A stretch of DNA of 64,000 bases from Apoda limacodes (taxonomy: Eukaryota; Arthropoda; Insecta; Lepidoptera; Limacodidae). The stretch lies in assembly GCA_946406115.1 (NCBI GenBank), contig OX291557.1:11378501-11442500 (forward strand), in the 5' to 3' direction. The notes below the pieces were generated by a model. The model worked only from the letters and a program-made list of their open reading frames with translations, was not told the DNA's origin and did not search any database. This document shows positions 35,319 to 48,600 of this stretch, piece by piece (position 1 is the stretch's first letter; every line of letters starts with the position of its first letter). The position numbers and the translations under genes are program-made.

Positions 35319-35921
35319 TTTGTTTGAAGTTACTTAGACTACGGATGAGGATTCACTGCACAGACAGCTTAGAAGACAAAAAGTTGCGGTACTAAGACTG
35401 CCGAAGCTCAACACAGATGATACGGTTGCTGGCACGGCGGGCGGAAGGGCCCCTGATCCCCCTCTGTTGTAGTAGCCGGGTCCACTCCGGTCTCCTTCTC
35501 CGGCACGACTACTACTTCAGAGACTTTACACAGGTTGGCGGATCAGCCTCCCAGGGCGGAGATTAAGTGATCCCTGGGTTCGGGAACCCGTTCAACCTGC
35601 GGGCGGCCAGCGGTCAGCCGTTTCATCAGGTCTCCCTGACCGCCGAACCAGCACGCCGCGTCTACGCCGAGCAATGACAGCAACAAGCACCGTCGGTCCT
35701 CCGCTGTCCGCGCAGCGAATCCTCAAAGAGAGAGCTCTGGCAACCTTACTCACCGTCAGGAACACAACACTACTCAATGTTAGTGTTATTGTGGCCGCGG
35801 TTTTCTGTAAGGTGGAGGTACTTCCCCAGTTCGGGCCGCTCATTCGAGCAAGTACTCGCTATGCCCCGCTTTATTTGTTCGGGCAGCTTATTCGAGCGAA
35901 TACTTGCAGTGCCCTACCTCT

Positions 35922-36077
35922 GTTTTAACAATAGTAAATACAGTATTCACGATTGCATATAGCATTGCCTCTATTGAGTATTGGACCATGAGTACTTGAA
36001 AATCCTACTGGACCCACTAGTGGAACACATTAGTTAAACCAATAGACCGTAAGGGTATTTTTTGGAGGTAACTGGGG
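35922..36077 (+). repeat. 410 bp direct duplication, second copy, right part
   Basis: From ctgttttaacaatagtaa to ggaggtaactgggg, matching 31285-31440. It resumes directly after LINE copy D, proving that the LINE inserted into a pre-existing duplication. Confidence 0.8.
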
Positions 36078-36502
36078 TTGTGGGGGTTTTATTATTTACA
36101 GGCAATTTGTGAAACAATATACTTATTACACTTATGATTATAATAATAAGTCGTTTAAGTTTAAGTAGCGAATTATTTATAGTAGATAGTTAATTAAGTT
36201 TGTGTGAATAAAAATCGTTTTTTGTCCTTTTTTATATCTCTCTCAGCTCTAAAAATTACAACCTTTGCACGAAGAAAACTGAACTGAATTTAGCTATAAG
36301 CAAGTGTGTACTTGCGGAAATGGAACTTGGCTGCCATTTTTGTAAATTTTAATTTGTTTTCTCAGTTTTATTTATTCTGTTTGATCAAACGATGCGTGTT
36401 ATCTTTTTTTATAGCACTAAGGTGCTAAGTCTAATAACAAAAATAAAAAGGTTCATATAATAACTAGATATGGTTTGAAGAAGGTATCTTAAAATGACTC
36501 AC
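36078..36502. other. Intron 4 (start) of the ZIP11-like gene
   Basis: AT-rich, non-coding. It follows the exon 4 donor GTGAGT on the minus strand. A T run plus tatagcactaaggtgc at about 36402-36420 looks like a scrap of a LINE 3' end. Confidence 0.6.
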
Positions 36503-36696
36503 CTGGCACTATGGAACGATGCTTTGGCCGAGGAAGCAGCGGCGCCAAAGGATACACCGACCGCTAGGCCTTCTGGTATGTTATGCACCGTGATTGCCAC
36601 CACAAGAAGCATGATCCGCTTCCACTGCGACCGCCGCGCTTCCAGGGCACGCGATATGCTGTCTCGATGGTCACCATCACCGTTTTCGACAACTTT
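36503..36696 (-). CDS. ZIP11-like exon 4
   Basis: The acceptor is ...TTCCAG before AAAGTTGTC. The exon codes KVVENGDGDHRDSISRALEA, RRSQWKRIMLLVVAITVHN, IPEGLAVGVSFGAAASS, AKASFHSA and AG of the next codon. The donor GTGAGT starts at 36502. The length of 194 nt ends in phase 2, as expected for the conserved ...SAR/N junction of ZIP11. The His and Glu of HNIPEG are the metal ligands of helix 4. Confidence 0.93.
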
Positions 36697-39600
36697 CTGG
36701 AATTTTCATTTAATTTGGTAATTTTACTAATTTTACTTAAAAACGTGAAGAGTCAGATTCAGAGTAAACGTCAGACACAGTAAAACCTTCAAGATAAACA
36801 ACCTATTTAGCGTGTTCTTTTTAAATTATGTCAAACGATATAATTGAGCAGAATCTTGCCTTGAATGGGAGCTAGCGAATTTTAATTCATATAGTCACAC
36901 TTAATGTTTATAAAGCGCAAGGTGATTAAGTACAGATTAAGTATATAAAACAGCTTAAGAAATGAAATTAAGTAGCTATTGTTTTATGATTAAACGTAAC
37001 CACTGTTAAATAGGCGCCATCTTTTTCAATCTATTGCCTTTAATGAATAAATAATGAAATGTATATTTTTTTAAACATCGATTAAAAAACTTTTAATAAT
37101 TCTACAGATAATGAAAACCATTAATTTATAAAAGTTAATTATTAAAATATTTGGTGACTATACAAAGCCAGTATGCTGTTTATTTGTCAGTGGATAAATA
37201 AACTTTACTATATGTATAAAATGACATTAAACTCTTAAAGCATAGACAACATGCAAAGATCAATAAATTTGTCTGTCTCGCCTCGGAAACCATTTATTGC
37301 TCAGGAAATCATTCAGTTAGGGATCCGAAACTGATACAACACCTTATTGGTTATTGGATAACGGTCGTCCTCGTAAAAAAGATTTTATTTTCTAGAGCCT
37401 TAATGTAGGTCGATATAAAGCCATACAAAAACCTTTCGAAACATATTGACCAATACGCTAAATAGCCAATCCAAAATTCACTCATTGACCTCATACGCAA
37501 AAAGCGTAATAAGCTAAATGACTCATGCTAAATGACCAATTCTTGAGATAGATAAAGGTAAAAATAAAAAATCTTAATCTCTGTTTGCTTAACACCACTA
37601 CCGTTTAAAACCCAAAGATGGCTGATTACACGCCAATAATATTAGTTTTAAGATGGATGTTCTTTCTAAACAAATATAATCTGTTTACCTAGGCACCTCG
37701 TTCTCTTATTATAATATTCTTGGGAATTTTAAAGATCTACCAAAAGTCCCATCGACTACGTCCAACCTAAATTTGGTTATTGGCGTGGGATTCTTACGGC
37801 AAGTCCTTGATTATACTAAAAAAGTTAGGTATAGCTAGCTGCAGCTATAGATCGTTTGAGTGGAATTCGTTAATAGTTCTTAATCCTTCTTCTATTCCTG
37901 TGCCAAATTTTATCCAGATCCGGCGTGATTTAGTAACATCCATCCGTCCAAACTTTCGTATTTATAATATATAGACGAATGAGATATTTTATTTTATTTT
38001 GCATCACACTTACTCGTACACAGTGTCATTACGTGCAGGTATAGCGGGTGATGAGACCATAATTACTTCCACGAGCTTTTTCTTTGTAAATTTTATCTTT
38101 CTAAAGGCACAGCGCGCGTTCATAAAACTCACGGGCGTTAATGACGCGCCTTTTCTATCGAGTATGTATAAAAGTTATCAGTTCAAAATATTAACTACGC
38201 GCACACTTCAAGCGAGCAAATAAAAGTTTTAACTTCAGCCAAAACTTTGGATCCGTAAATTTTCTAAATTTTCTAGCTACCTATTTGGCAGTGGCGTTGT
38301 TTTTACTACTTTTAATCCCGCTATTTCAATTACGTTTTGGCTGTCATTTAAGTGGCGTTTTGTTGACCGACATTATGCACATTAAGAGAATGAGCCAAGA
38401 TTTGTACAGTGTGTCACAAAAAATTTATGTATTTTTAACTCGGCTGGATTATGACATTAAGCGTATTGAAGCAGTGAGCAGAACGCACCTTTAATCACCT
38501 TATATTTTTTTTATTAACACGCAAATGTGATGTTAAACATTAGTTTTACCTACGTTAGAGTCTGTTCCACACTCATTGCAAGCTTAAGTCATGTATTACT
38601 GTTTTTACGATAAAGCGAAAACTGAAAACATTTATTTTTTGTATCAGATATGGTATTTTATTAATTGTTAGGATACCCGCAATAATAACACATATTTTGA
38701 GCAAATTCAGCATTTTACCTATAGCCACAGTATATAATACTATACTAGCTAAAGCTGTTAAAAATATTTAACTCTCCATTCTGTGAGGACACACAGATAG
38801 AAAGATAGACAACTGTATAGTCTTAATAAAACGTACCGTAAGTGAAGTGTGTGACTGATTCGCACGCCGCCGCTGAGCTGTGTGCTGGTTGTTTATGCAG
38901 TCAGCAAACTCAGCCGGCAAGTTGCCGTCCACCGTCACCACAGCAGTAGGATTGGACTGTCGCCTGTTTAGTGCAGTCATCAATTCATAGTCTTCTAATT
39001 TTTCTTTCGAATCCTTGCTTTTTGTAATAGCTGAAACGAAATCAAATGACGCGTTTCAAAAATGAATTTAACGCTAATTAAATTACAGAAACACTATAAG
39101 ACAGCGCGTGGACGCTCAGATCAGTGGCAAACGTCGTAAAACCGGCCAAGTGCGAGTCTGGCTCGCGCACCGAGGATTCCGTGCAAATTTATAATTTGTT
39201 GTTGTATATTATTAAAAACATTATTTATTATATGATGTAACTAAAAATTTTCGGTTTTCGCAATTTTCCAATTATCTGTGCTATAAGACGTTGCTTCGTA
39301 CCACATATCGAGATTCTGAGTTCACGGGAAGTACCCAGTAGGTTTTGATTCCCTTGCGAGTTTCGAAAAATTACGGCATAAACGGCTATTACGGGGTATC
39401 TTTTGATTGCGTTGCCTTAGAAGTTTGTTTTTTTAACAGCTTCAAGGGACAGTAGACCTGAGTAGGTATTTGATATGAATTTTACCTTGATATCTTCACG
39501 CGTTCCTGAGAAATAGGGTCTTGACAGACGGACAACAAAGTGATCCTATAAGGGTTCCGTTTTTTCCTTTCGAGGTACGGAACCCTAAAAACCACTAATA

Positions 39601-42600
39601 ACATCTTTTTATGCCAAAAAATCAAAAAGTATCATCAAGATTAAGCACCACTTAATTTAATTTCAATGTAAGTTTTTAAAATTATTGGTGTTGCTCCGCC
39701 GGCCCTAAATTCGGTTATCGGCGTGGAATTCCTTAATTATACTTATAAAGTTTGCTATAGCAAGTTATAGCTGTAGCTATAGCTCGGTTATAGTTATTCC
39801 CGCGGGAATAAAAAGTAGCATAATGTCCTATTCCAGGACCTAACCTAAATTTGTTCCAAGTTTCATTCCGATCCGTCCAGTAGTTGCTCCATGATTGAGT
39901 AACAAATCCATCCATACATCTATCCAGTTATAGTAGGTAGCAGTAGTAGGATAAAAAACCTTAGAATGCAAAAGTCCTTATCCGTTTACTATAACTATAT
40001 CTTTGCTATATCAGCTCAATTTGATACTCCGTTGCGACGTGATTGAGTAACAAACTCTCAAATTTATTATATTAGTAGAGAGATGTATACGAGGATTTTA
40101 TTTTATCTACTAATGTGGGAAACAAGCTTACGGTACAGAACAGATATAGTAGTACTTTTCGCATTTATAATATTAGTACTTACCTATAATAAATGCAAAA
40201 GTTTGTGTGTTTGCTACTCTTTCTTGTTCCACTGCATACATAGCAAATTTGGGATAAAAACCTTTTTTATATAAAATTAATTTGCCATAAATGAAAAAGT
40301 TCCCTTACTTTGTATTCTGTTTTTATGAGATTCTGTTTACGCATTTTTTTATACTTTTCTAAAGTTCTTCCATACAAAAATTTCGGTAACTTTGCAAAAA
40401 TATTATAAAAAAAAATGCCTAAGCAGAATGTCATGAAACTAAAAACGCCAAGTTCTTAAGTGTTCGTCCTTTTTACAAATTAAAATATATATATTTTTTA
40501 TGTATGTTCGTGAATAACTCTAGTCATAACATATAATATAGACGGAGTTTTAAAATTATTTTTTTATTTAAAAGGGTATACTTCCCATTTCAGTTTCGGT
40601 TAATAAAATATTCAGTATTAACTTGGAACAAGCGAAACGCCTTTTATGTTGATAATTTTAAAATTTGTTACGAGTATGGATACGAGGAATTCGTCACTCA
40701 AAGGTGAAGAGATAATTTTTTTTTAAAAAAACCAACAACCGGCTTCGAAAAGATGTTTTTTTTCTGTTAGAAAGTTTTTCATAAATTAGTACAACTGTGT
40801 TTCATATCTTAACGTCCTTGTGTCATACGTCAATTAAGGCGTATAATATCTATTACAGTCGACTTATAATGCCATTCTGTCAATAGTGTTAGTGATAACA
40901 ATTACAATTACGTGTATACGTGCAGAAGCCGTCGAGTTTTACAATCCTTTAAGATAAGATAAATCTTTAAACGCATAGGTTTATATTTATTCCTAGCCGT
41001 TAACATACCTTAATCTTTATTAGTAAGAAAAATTTAAATAACAGTTATTTGTTTAAATTGTATTTGGAGTATTTTGTTTTGAGGGCCTTGTCAGGCTTAT
41101 ACAAATACTATATAAGCTCTTAATGAATTCCGCTTTAAGATGTTGATAATTAAGTATTTAGCGTAAGTTTTTAGGGTTCCGTACCCAGAGGGTGCCAACG
41201 GAGCCCATAACTAAGCCAACACTGTCTGTCTGTCTGTTCGACCACTAAAAGGCTCTATCTTTTAGACTGAAATAGGTAGAAGCTTGAATTTTTCACAGAA
41301 TATGTGTTATAATGTGGATTATCTAACAAATAATAAAAAGATAAAATTTCAGGGGAGTCCACATACAAGAAATACATTGTCGTTGTTTTTGCTCTATCGT
41401 AAATTCAGTTCAAAAAAGCGTACAAACTTCAAAGTTGCAGCGAAAAAAGTAAGTATAACAAAAAATAATATAAAATCGGCCATGTGTGAGACAGGCCGAA
41501 ACAATTGCCATTTTAAAGTATCGGTACAACGCCATCTAGCAATATTATTAGGACAAACAGTGACACGTTTGTTTGGGGAGTCTGTAGCGAGTGAAGTATT
41601 TTATTTTGTATATGTAGTGTGTAATTAGCTTTAATTTACCCTTTTGCGTGTTATGTCAAAATCATTGTAAAATTCTATATCCATACAGGCATGGAATGCC
41701 ATACTCATTTACGTCAACAGTCTTTTAATCTGATTTTTAAAAAGATGACAGATCGAAAAATATTCAAAGTCAGTCAAAGTAAGATATAAAAAAATAGAAA
41801 TTTGGAATTTGAAATAGATACAGATAATTTATTATTTTACCTGGTGCAATCTTATCGGCGTAGACCATATATAAGAACCTGTGCTTAGGAATATATTCGA
41901 TCAAAAGGACAGCACATAAGGAGGTTTTATTTTCTGGATTATCTGTCGACAGTTTGTGAGTTACCCCATAAATCACACAGAAGGTACCATAATTCTGTTT
42001 TATTAGTAGGGTCTACGAAGACCTTCATTTTTGTGGATTGGGCCTTTTTGCCTTTATCGAATTCCCTTTTCCGTATCTTGAAAATTCGGGAAAAATATGG
42101 AGTTGACATAGATTGTCGTAAACCATTGGATTAATCACGTCGTACCACGATTTGCCAACTTTGGCGATAATAGAGTCGACTGGGGTAAAAATTGTAATAC
42201 GGTCGTCAAAATAAGAAAAGACGGCAATATGAATAATTTCCGAAACGAGGAAGTAAAATTGTGTATGGCATAATAGGGATTGAAATTAATTAATTTTTGT
42301 AAAGTGCGATCGTATAGGGAACTATAATTAAATTGTATTTACGAACTACACCTATCTTTTCATTTATCTTCCCCTGGGGAATTGAGTCTTCACAAGTCCT
42401 CATACAAGAAGCACATTTTCGTTGTTTTTGTTCTATCGTAAATACAGTAATAACTACATATTAACTTTAAATACCGGTTAAGTGCAAGTCGGAGTAGCGC
42501 ACCATGCGTTCCGTGCCACGATTTAGTAATTTACGAAAACAAACAATTAGTGTGCCGCTTAGCTGTCACCCATCCAATCACTGACCAAGCCCGACTTTGC

Positions 42601-45600
42601 TTAACTTTGAATATCGTTTCCAACAAAAAACTATGTAATGCTTATCGTGAAAACAGTAACGCATACAAGCTTCAATATTGCAGCTTTAGTGTGTGTGATC
42701 TCTAAAGTATCCATCTAGCTTATTATTAAAAGAAACAATAACACATTTGTTTGTTGGAAACGATATTTAAAGTAAAGCAACTTCGGGCTTGGTTAGTACT
42801 TAGCGACACACTTTTTGTTTGTTTATGTTTGTAAATTACGTAAATGATGGTATATACGGAACCCTCGGTGCGCGAGTCCTACTCGCACTCAGCCGGTTTT
42901 TAGTTTAAAAGTTCCTGAATCATAATATCTATTCGTATTCAGGGCGTATTTTAAGTTCATTCATTGAATTTGGAAAGGGAAACACTCATAACATCTTTAA
43001 CAGTAAATTAAAATCGATTTTAAAAATATTTGCCTTAAGTTTAAGGCCATCTCTTCGGTCTACTAGCGCCGCCATTGGATATTCTTTATTTACTGTTAAA
43101 ATTTTTTTTTTTAATTTTTTCAAAATTTAATTGAACGAAATATGACGTTGCGTATTATTTCTTTAATATATCTTTGAGTTGTAGATATACCTAGCAAAAA
43201 ATACCCTTTTAAGCAAATATGCTATCTACAACGTGCATATGTATGCTAGATACATTTCAAATCGTTTTAAAAATATGTTATGACTAGTTTCTTTAAATTT
43301 TTCAATCTAATTTGGGATATAGGCTTTCTACGAACAGTAAATAGAAAACATTAAAGGGCGGCGCTAGTGGACCGCAGGGACGGCCTTAAGGAAAAGAATT
43401 ATATTGATGTGAACATTTTTCATTCCACAAACATGAAAGGATAACAATCAGAAGGACATGGATCAGCACCAGCGTTGCCAGATGTCCGTTTTGGCGGGAT
43501 GTTCCGCTTTTCAGGCTTAAATCGAATGCTCCATAAGGGACAGACACAGTACAGCATTTATGATAATGAAAAATTTAAAAAAAAAAATACCAAAATTATA
43601 TTTAAACTTGTGTCTTTCGTATTAAATGTTCTAACTTTTATTAGATCTTGTTAACTCACTAAAACACGTTTTTGCATAAATTAATTTCAAATTATCTTCT
43701 GTCACATAAATTGTTCAGTGCGGATGAAATAAAACCAGAATACTTAGCAACAGTCGTCTTTAATCTCGGCAGAGTTTTTTACTTGGTATATTAAAGAAAA
43801 CATTAAATGAAAAAACCGGCCAAATGCGTGTCGGACTCGCGCATCGAGGATTCCGTACCTACCACCATTTACGTAATTTACAAACACAAGCAAAAAATGT
43901 GCCGCTAAGCGGTCACCCATCCAATTACTGACCGAAACCAACGTTGAATATCGTTTCCAATAAACAAATGTGTTACTGTTTCGCTTAAAAGTAGCTAGAT
44001 GGCGCTGGCACGAAGATTTAAGATGGTAAATAGCTCGGGCCCGTCTCACACACATTATGATTACTGCAGTTTTATTTGTTACTGTTTTTACGATAGAGCA
44101 ACTAGATTATAAGTTTGTTCACTGTACCGCCAAGCGCCACGCCTGAATTCGAACGTAAATATTGTTATTAATTAAGTAAGTTTTAGTATTCGGAATGTGT
44201 CATTATTTTATTTTATAATGTTACATGGTTCATTACCTTATATTTCTATACCTGTTTTACACAAGTACCTACCAACTTTAACTAAGTACCTTTTGATGGA
44301 ATTTGTACGAAATTTTTACTTTTCCGACTACATTTTTAAGTTGGTCGACTATTACTCATTAAGTTGCAAAGCCTACTTAGATATAATAGCTTTCCTTTTA
44401 ATTTCGTTATATTATGTGCTACTCCCATGATTTTTTTCACACATCCAAGAACAGACATTTAGCATTGGGCTCTAACAAAAATTTGTTTTTTTTTTTAAAT
44501 ATGTGTTAATACGTGTGTCAAAAAGAGACATGTTGCAAGATGTGCTGGTCTGGCACGCTTGCCAGCGGCCTTTATAAAGAAAGAATATAAATATGTTGTG
44601 GAAAAAAGCCCGAAAGGGTAGAGAAATTGAACACATATTTTAGAAAAAAAAGGTTTAATCATTACGAATTGGCAAAAATTTGCTGCTGCAGTAAAGCCAA
44701 AATCAGGACTACTAACAATATTGACGGGTGGTACTCCAAAATAAACCCTAACATTGAGCGTAGAAATCCCACGCTTGCTCATGTCCTTGATATTTTTAAA
44801 AATTAATTAGGAGTAGATGACGGATTCTCTAAGAAGAACAAAAATTACATGGAGATTGACGAGGAAATCAATTTTACCACACAACTTTAAACACTAAAGA
44901 AAATTGCAAATTGGACACAATACAAAACCTTAAAAAGCAACCTAACTTCTATCAGACACGCACAGTATACATCCTTGTATAATGTGTCCATACCATTTAG
45001 TATAATCTGCGTATCAGCCAATGCAAAGTAGCCGGAATGACTTTAAGTTATCACTCATCTAATTAACTTGAGTACACATACCTTGAAGAAAATAATAATA
45101 ATACCCAAAATATGTAAATAAAGTAGTCACATATTTAATTTAAACGGAAACAAGTGACTACTTTATTTACATATTTTGGGTATTCTAATTATTTTCTTCA
45201 AGGTATGTGTGCTCAAGTTAATTAGATGCGTAATAACTTAAAGTCATTCCCATGATGCGGGTTTATCGGTGAAGGTCGGCTTATTGCACAGAAAGTGAAA
45301 AGTTCATACCCGAAAAGGACCGAAGCGCTGGTCAGGTTTACAATAATGCATAATTTACAGGCCATTTTCGCTTGCACTTTTGGTTCACGTGACAATGTTA
45401 TAAAATGGCCATGTCCGAGTCGAACTCGCGCATTGAGCGTTCCGTACCACCATATAATGCATTTATCATTACTTCTTAGGGTTCCGTACCTCGAAAGGAA
45501 AAAACAGAACCCTCATATCACTTTGTTGTCAGTCCGTCCGCCCCTCAAGACCCTTTTTCTCAGGAACGCGTGGAGGTATCAAGCTAAAATTACCAAATAC

Positions 45601-48600
45601 TCAGGTCTACTGTGCCTAGGAGCTGTGAAAAAATCAAACTTCTAAGCCCACGCAATCTAAAGATACAGCCATTTATGCCGCTCGAAACTCGCAAGGGAAT
45701 CAAAACCTACAGGGTACTTCCCGTGAACTCAGAATCTTGAAAGTCCCGCGACACGAAATAGTTAAATTCGGAAAAGGCTTCGGGATTTCGAGACACGGAA
45801 AATGTAACGATTGACCCAACCCTAGTTCTAAAACTTTAGAGTGGCTACACTAGCCCGAGAATATCGGAGTGAAAACCGGTGTTGCCCCTTACATTTTATA
45901 TTAGCAAACGTCAATTTCACTTGAGTAACGTTAAACAATATGACCGGTAAATTTTTCCACATGGCTTTTATTACCAGGATTAATTCCAGATAGGTTAGTG
46001 TCAGAACCATAGCACTGACTATTATTGTACGGCCCTCCGGTGAATTTAATATCTTTTTCGCGGCCTGACTTACTAATATTTTTAGAGTCGATGGGGCGTC
46101 GCTAGTTTTCATGTATTAATATTTTTAAATAAGATGATCAGATACAAAATAGTTATTTCTAGTCCACATAATTATATCATATAGTTCCTAAAAATAATAG
46201 AAATCTGTTGAAATAAACTTTTAAGGAGATTTTTTTTTTAGTTTAGTTTATAACTCGCAAAATATACATGATATGATGGAAGCTACTTAAGAACCTTAAA
46301 TAATATAGGACATCTAACGCGGTGGTAAACTAAGGGTGCGCAAAAAAAATCCTAGATTTAATGTACTGTGACGAGGTAAGTATCTATACTTACTTAAATC
46401 TTTATTTTTTAATCTTTTTACAAAACAATATAGTATTATAATTTTCAAATGACACTTTTCTGTTCATCACTAAATCGATGCAAACAGAATTAAAAGGTTG
46501 TAAAATACTAACTAACGGAGGCACAGGACGAAACTATAAGTGTTTCGTTTTTGCTATTTGGCCATGGAACCCTAAAAGACGACAGATGACACACTGTCGT
46601 ATCGTGAAAATTACGATGTGCGTCGTCCCGGCACGGCCCTGACGCCCAGTACCCATAATGTGCGCAGGCCGTAACGAAAGCCTCAGTTCGCCGGGCTTTA
46701 ACCAAACTCGAGATAACTGTTTACAATATAAAAATGGACACTTTGTTGTCCCTACCGGGAATTAAACCGCAGACCTTCGACACTACAAGCGCCACATCGG
46801 TCCTCAACAGAACCTTTGCTTATTAAATTTTTTTGTAAAATAATATGACAATGAACTCACCAAATTAATTAAGTAATTATTATTCAGCTACGAATAGAGC
46901 TATTTTGGAGGTTAACTCGCACTTGACCGCACTCGGGTGTTTTTGCTTTGTCTCGTAAACACTTAAATAGTTATTTTGTAGGTTTCATTACTTTTTTTGC
47001 AATAACAATTCTTTACAACTGTACCTACAAGGTCAGAAACCTGAATCGTCCGAGCAAAAGACGTTCAATGTTGTCGTATTGTTGTATAATAAATAAGGTT
47101 ACAACTGGACAAGAATTCTTAGCGAAACGAACAGTAGATTGTTCTAATTTATATGATCATGAATAACTTGGTTTAAAGTTAGAAAATGAACCTAACAGCA
47201 CAAAATAAGTAATTGTACTAACATATGATCGGCACTGCCCGCCCTAAATTTGATTATCAGCGTGGGGTTCCTACAGCAACTGCTCCGTTGCGGCGGGATT
47301 GAGTAACAAACTTTTTAGTTAACCCCGCGGGACCTTTTGCATCTTCCGGTATAAAAAGCCTATAGTCAATCTCTATGCCAAACATCCAGATCCTTCAGCC
47401 GGTCTGGCTTGATTAAGTTACAAACATCCATCTATCTAAACTTCCACTTATATAATATTAGTATAGATAAGTTAATAAAATTAAAAATTATAATTTAAGT
47501 AATCACAGTTCTGCAAATCTTTCGGTAACGTTCGTCGTTCTCAAAGCAATCATCAAATTACCATAAAGATAACCACAACACGTACACATTTAATTTAACG
47601 GTAAAGACTTGGCAAAATCAGAATAACCTGTCCTTAAGTGTCTATATAAAACACATTTTTAAATATCTTTTAAACAAGTTTATGAATAACTTGAAGTGTA
47701 ATCGGTCTCACAAATCGTTTAATTTAATTAAAGATTTTCGACATTGGTACGCCAAATAAGAAACACATAATATGTAAAATATAACAAACACATAGATATA
47801 CACAAATAAGAAAGTAAATTTAGAACAAAGCCTAATCATTCATACAATCAGCCATCGAAGGAATCTATTTAATTAAAGATTTTCAAGATGTGTATGCCAA
47901 ATATCAAACACATAATTAAAAGATAACAAACACATAGATATAACTACACACAAATAATAAAGTTAAGTGAGACCAAAGGCTAAATATTCATTCTATCAAA
48001 TAATCGGCCATAGAAGGCATCTATTTAATTAAAAATTTTAGACATTTGTATGCCAAATAACAAAACATAATATGTAAACGATAACAAACGCATAGACATG
48101 ACGCAAGCGCAAGAAGCATCTGAGCAAAGCATCAATTCGGGCATATAGTGCAAGAGAGATTGGCGTTATCAATCTGGTGGCTGAAATTGAACCATTGCAC
48201 ACGTTTCCTTTTCGCTGCCAGAGGGTAACCGGGATAGTGTGGGTCGGATCTTTAGACCCCCTAGGTGCGGGTCCATCGAAGGTGGCCCGCACATACTCAG
48301 ACCCTGGACAATACGTAGGGTTTCACTAGGCTATGCTTTAGTTTTGGGTGCAACTTAATCAGGAAATAGAACTGTACAAAATGTTTTAATTTTATTAAGT
48401 TTCATAGTTAAGTAAGTTTTAAACTAGAAGAGTTAAGGAAATGTAGCTTGGACACATTAATACAGTTTTCTTTTTCTGATTAAGTTGTCCTAAATGTAAA
48501 AATCGACCAAATGTGGGATAGCGGCATTAAAGTTAAATGACGACTGACTGGATCAGGAGCAGTTTTACCGAATTTTTATAATGCTTACGGAAAATATAGA

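Larger units (their letters stand above)
32287..35921 (-). mobile_element. Non-LTR retrotransposon, copy D (longest copy, nearly intact)
   Basis: On the minus strand. The 3' end carries a 19-base T run on the plus strand (32288-32306), i.e. poly(A), next to accactaaggtggcaaacaa. The 5' end is set at 35921 because the host duplication resumes exactly at 35922. The 3.6 kb insert carries a GC-rich 5' leader (about 35320-35921), an APE endonuclease and an RT. Only one frameshift and one nonsense codon were found, making it the reference for copies A, B, C and E. No ORF1 with zinc knuckles is visible, so either the copy is 5' truncated or the family lacks ORF1. A clean target-site duplication was not found; about 2-3 bp of target seem altered. 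Confidence 0.92.
36697..38836 (-). other. Intron 3 of the ZIP11-like gene
   Basis: About 2.1 kb, AT-rich, with donor GTACGT at 38836 and acceptor TTCCAG. It contains a SINE-like repeat (37745-37975) and a reverse copy of the 28160 repeat (37995-38235). A degenerate array of gctaaatgaccaat-like units lies at about 37450-37545. No other gene recognised. Confidence 0.8.

Noticed and set aside
38768..38983. 71-codon ORF as a separate small gene
   Set aside because: It is exon 3 of the ZIP11-like gene read past its donor site; the phases with exons 2 and 4 fit exactly.
46690..46820. A true tRNA gene
   Set aside because: Only a near-B-box is present; no cloverleaf could be drawn and the surrounding phrase matches SINE wording.
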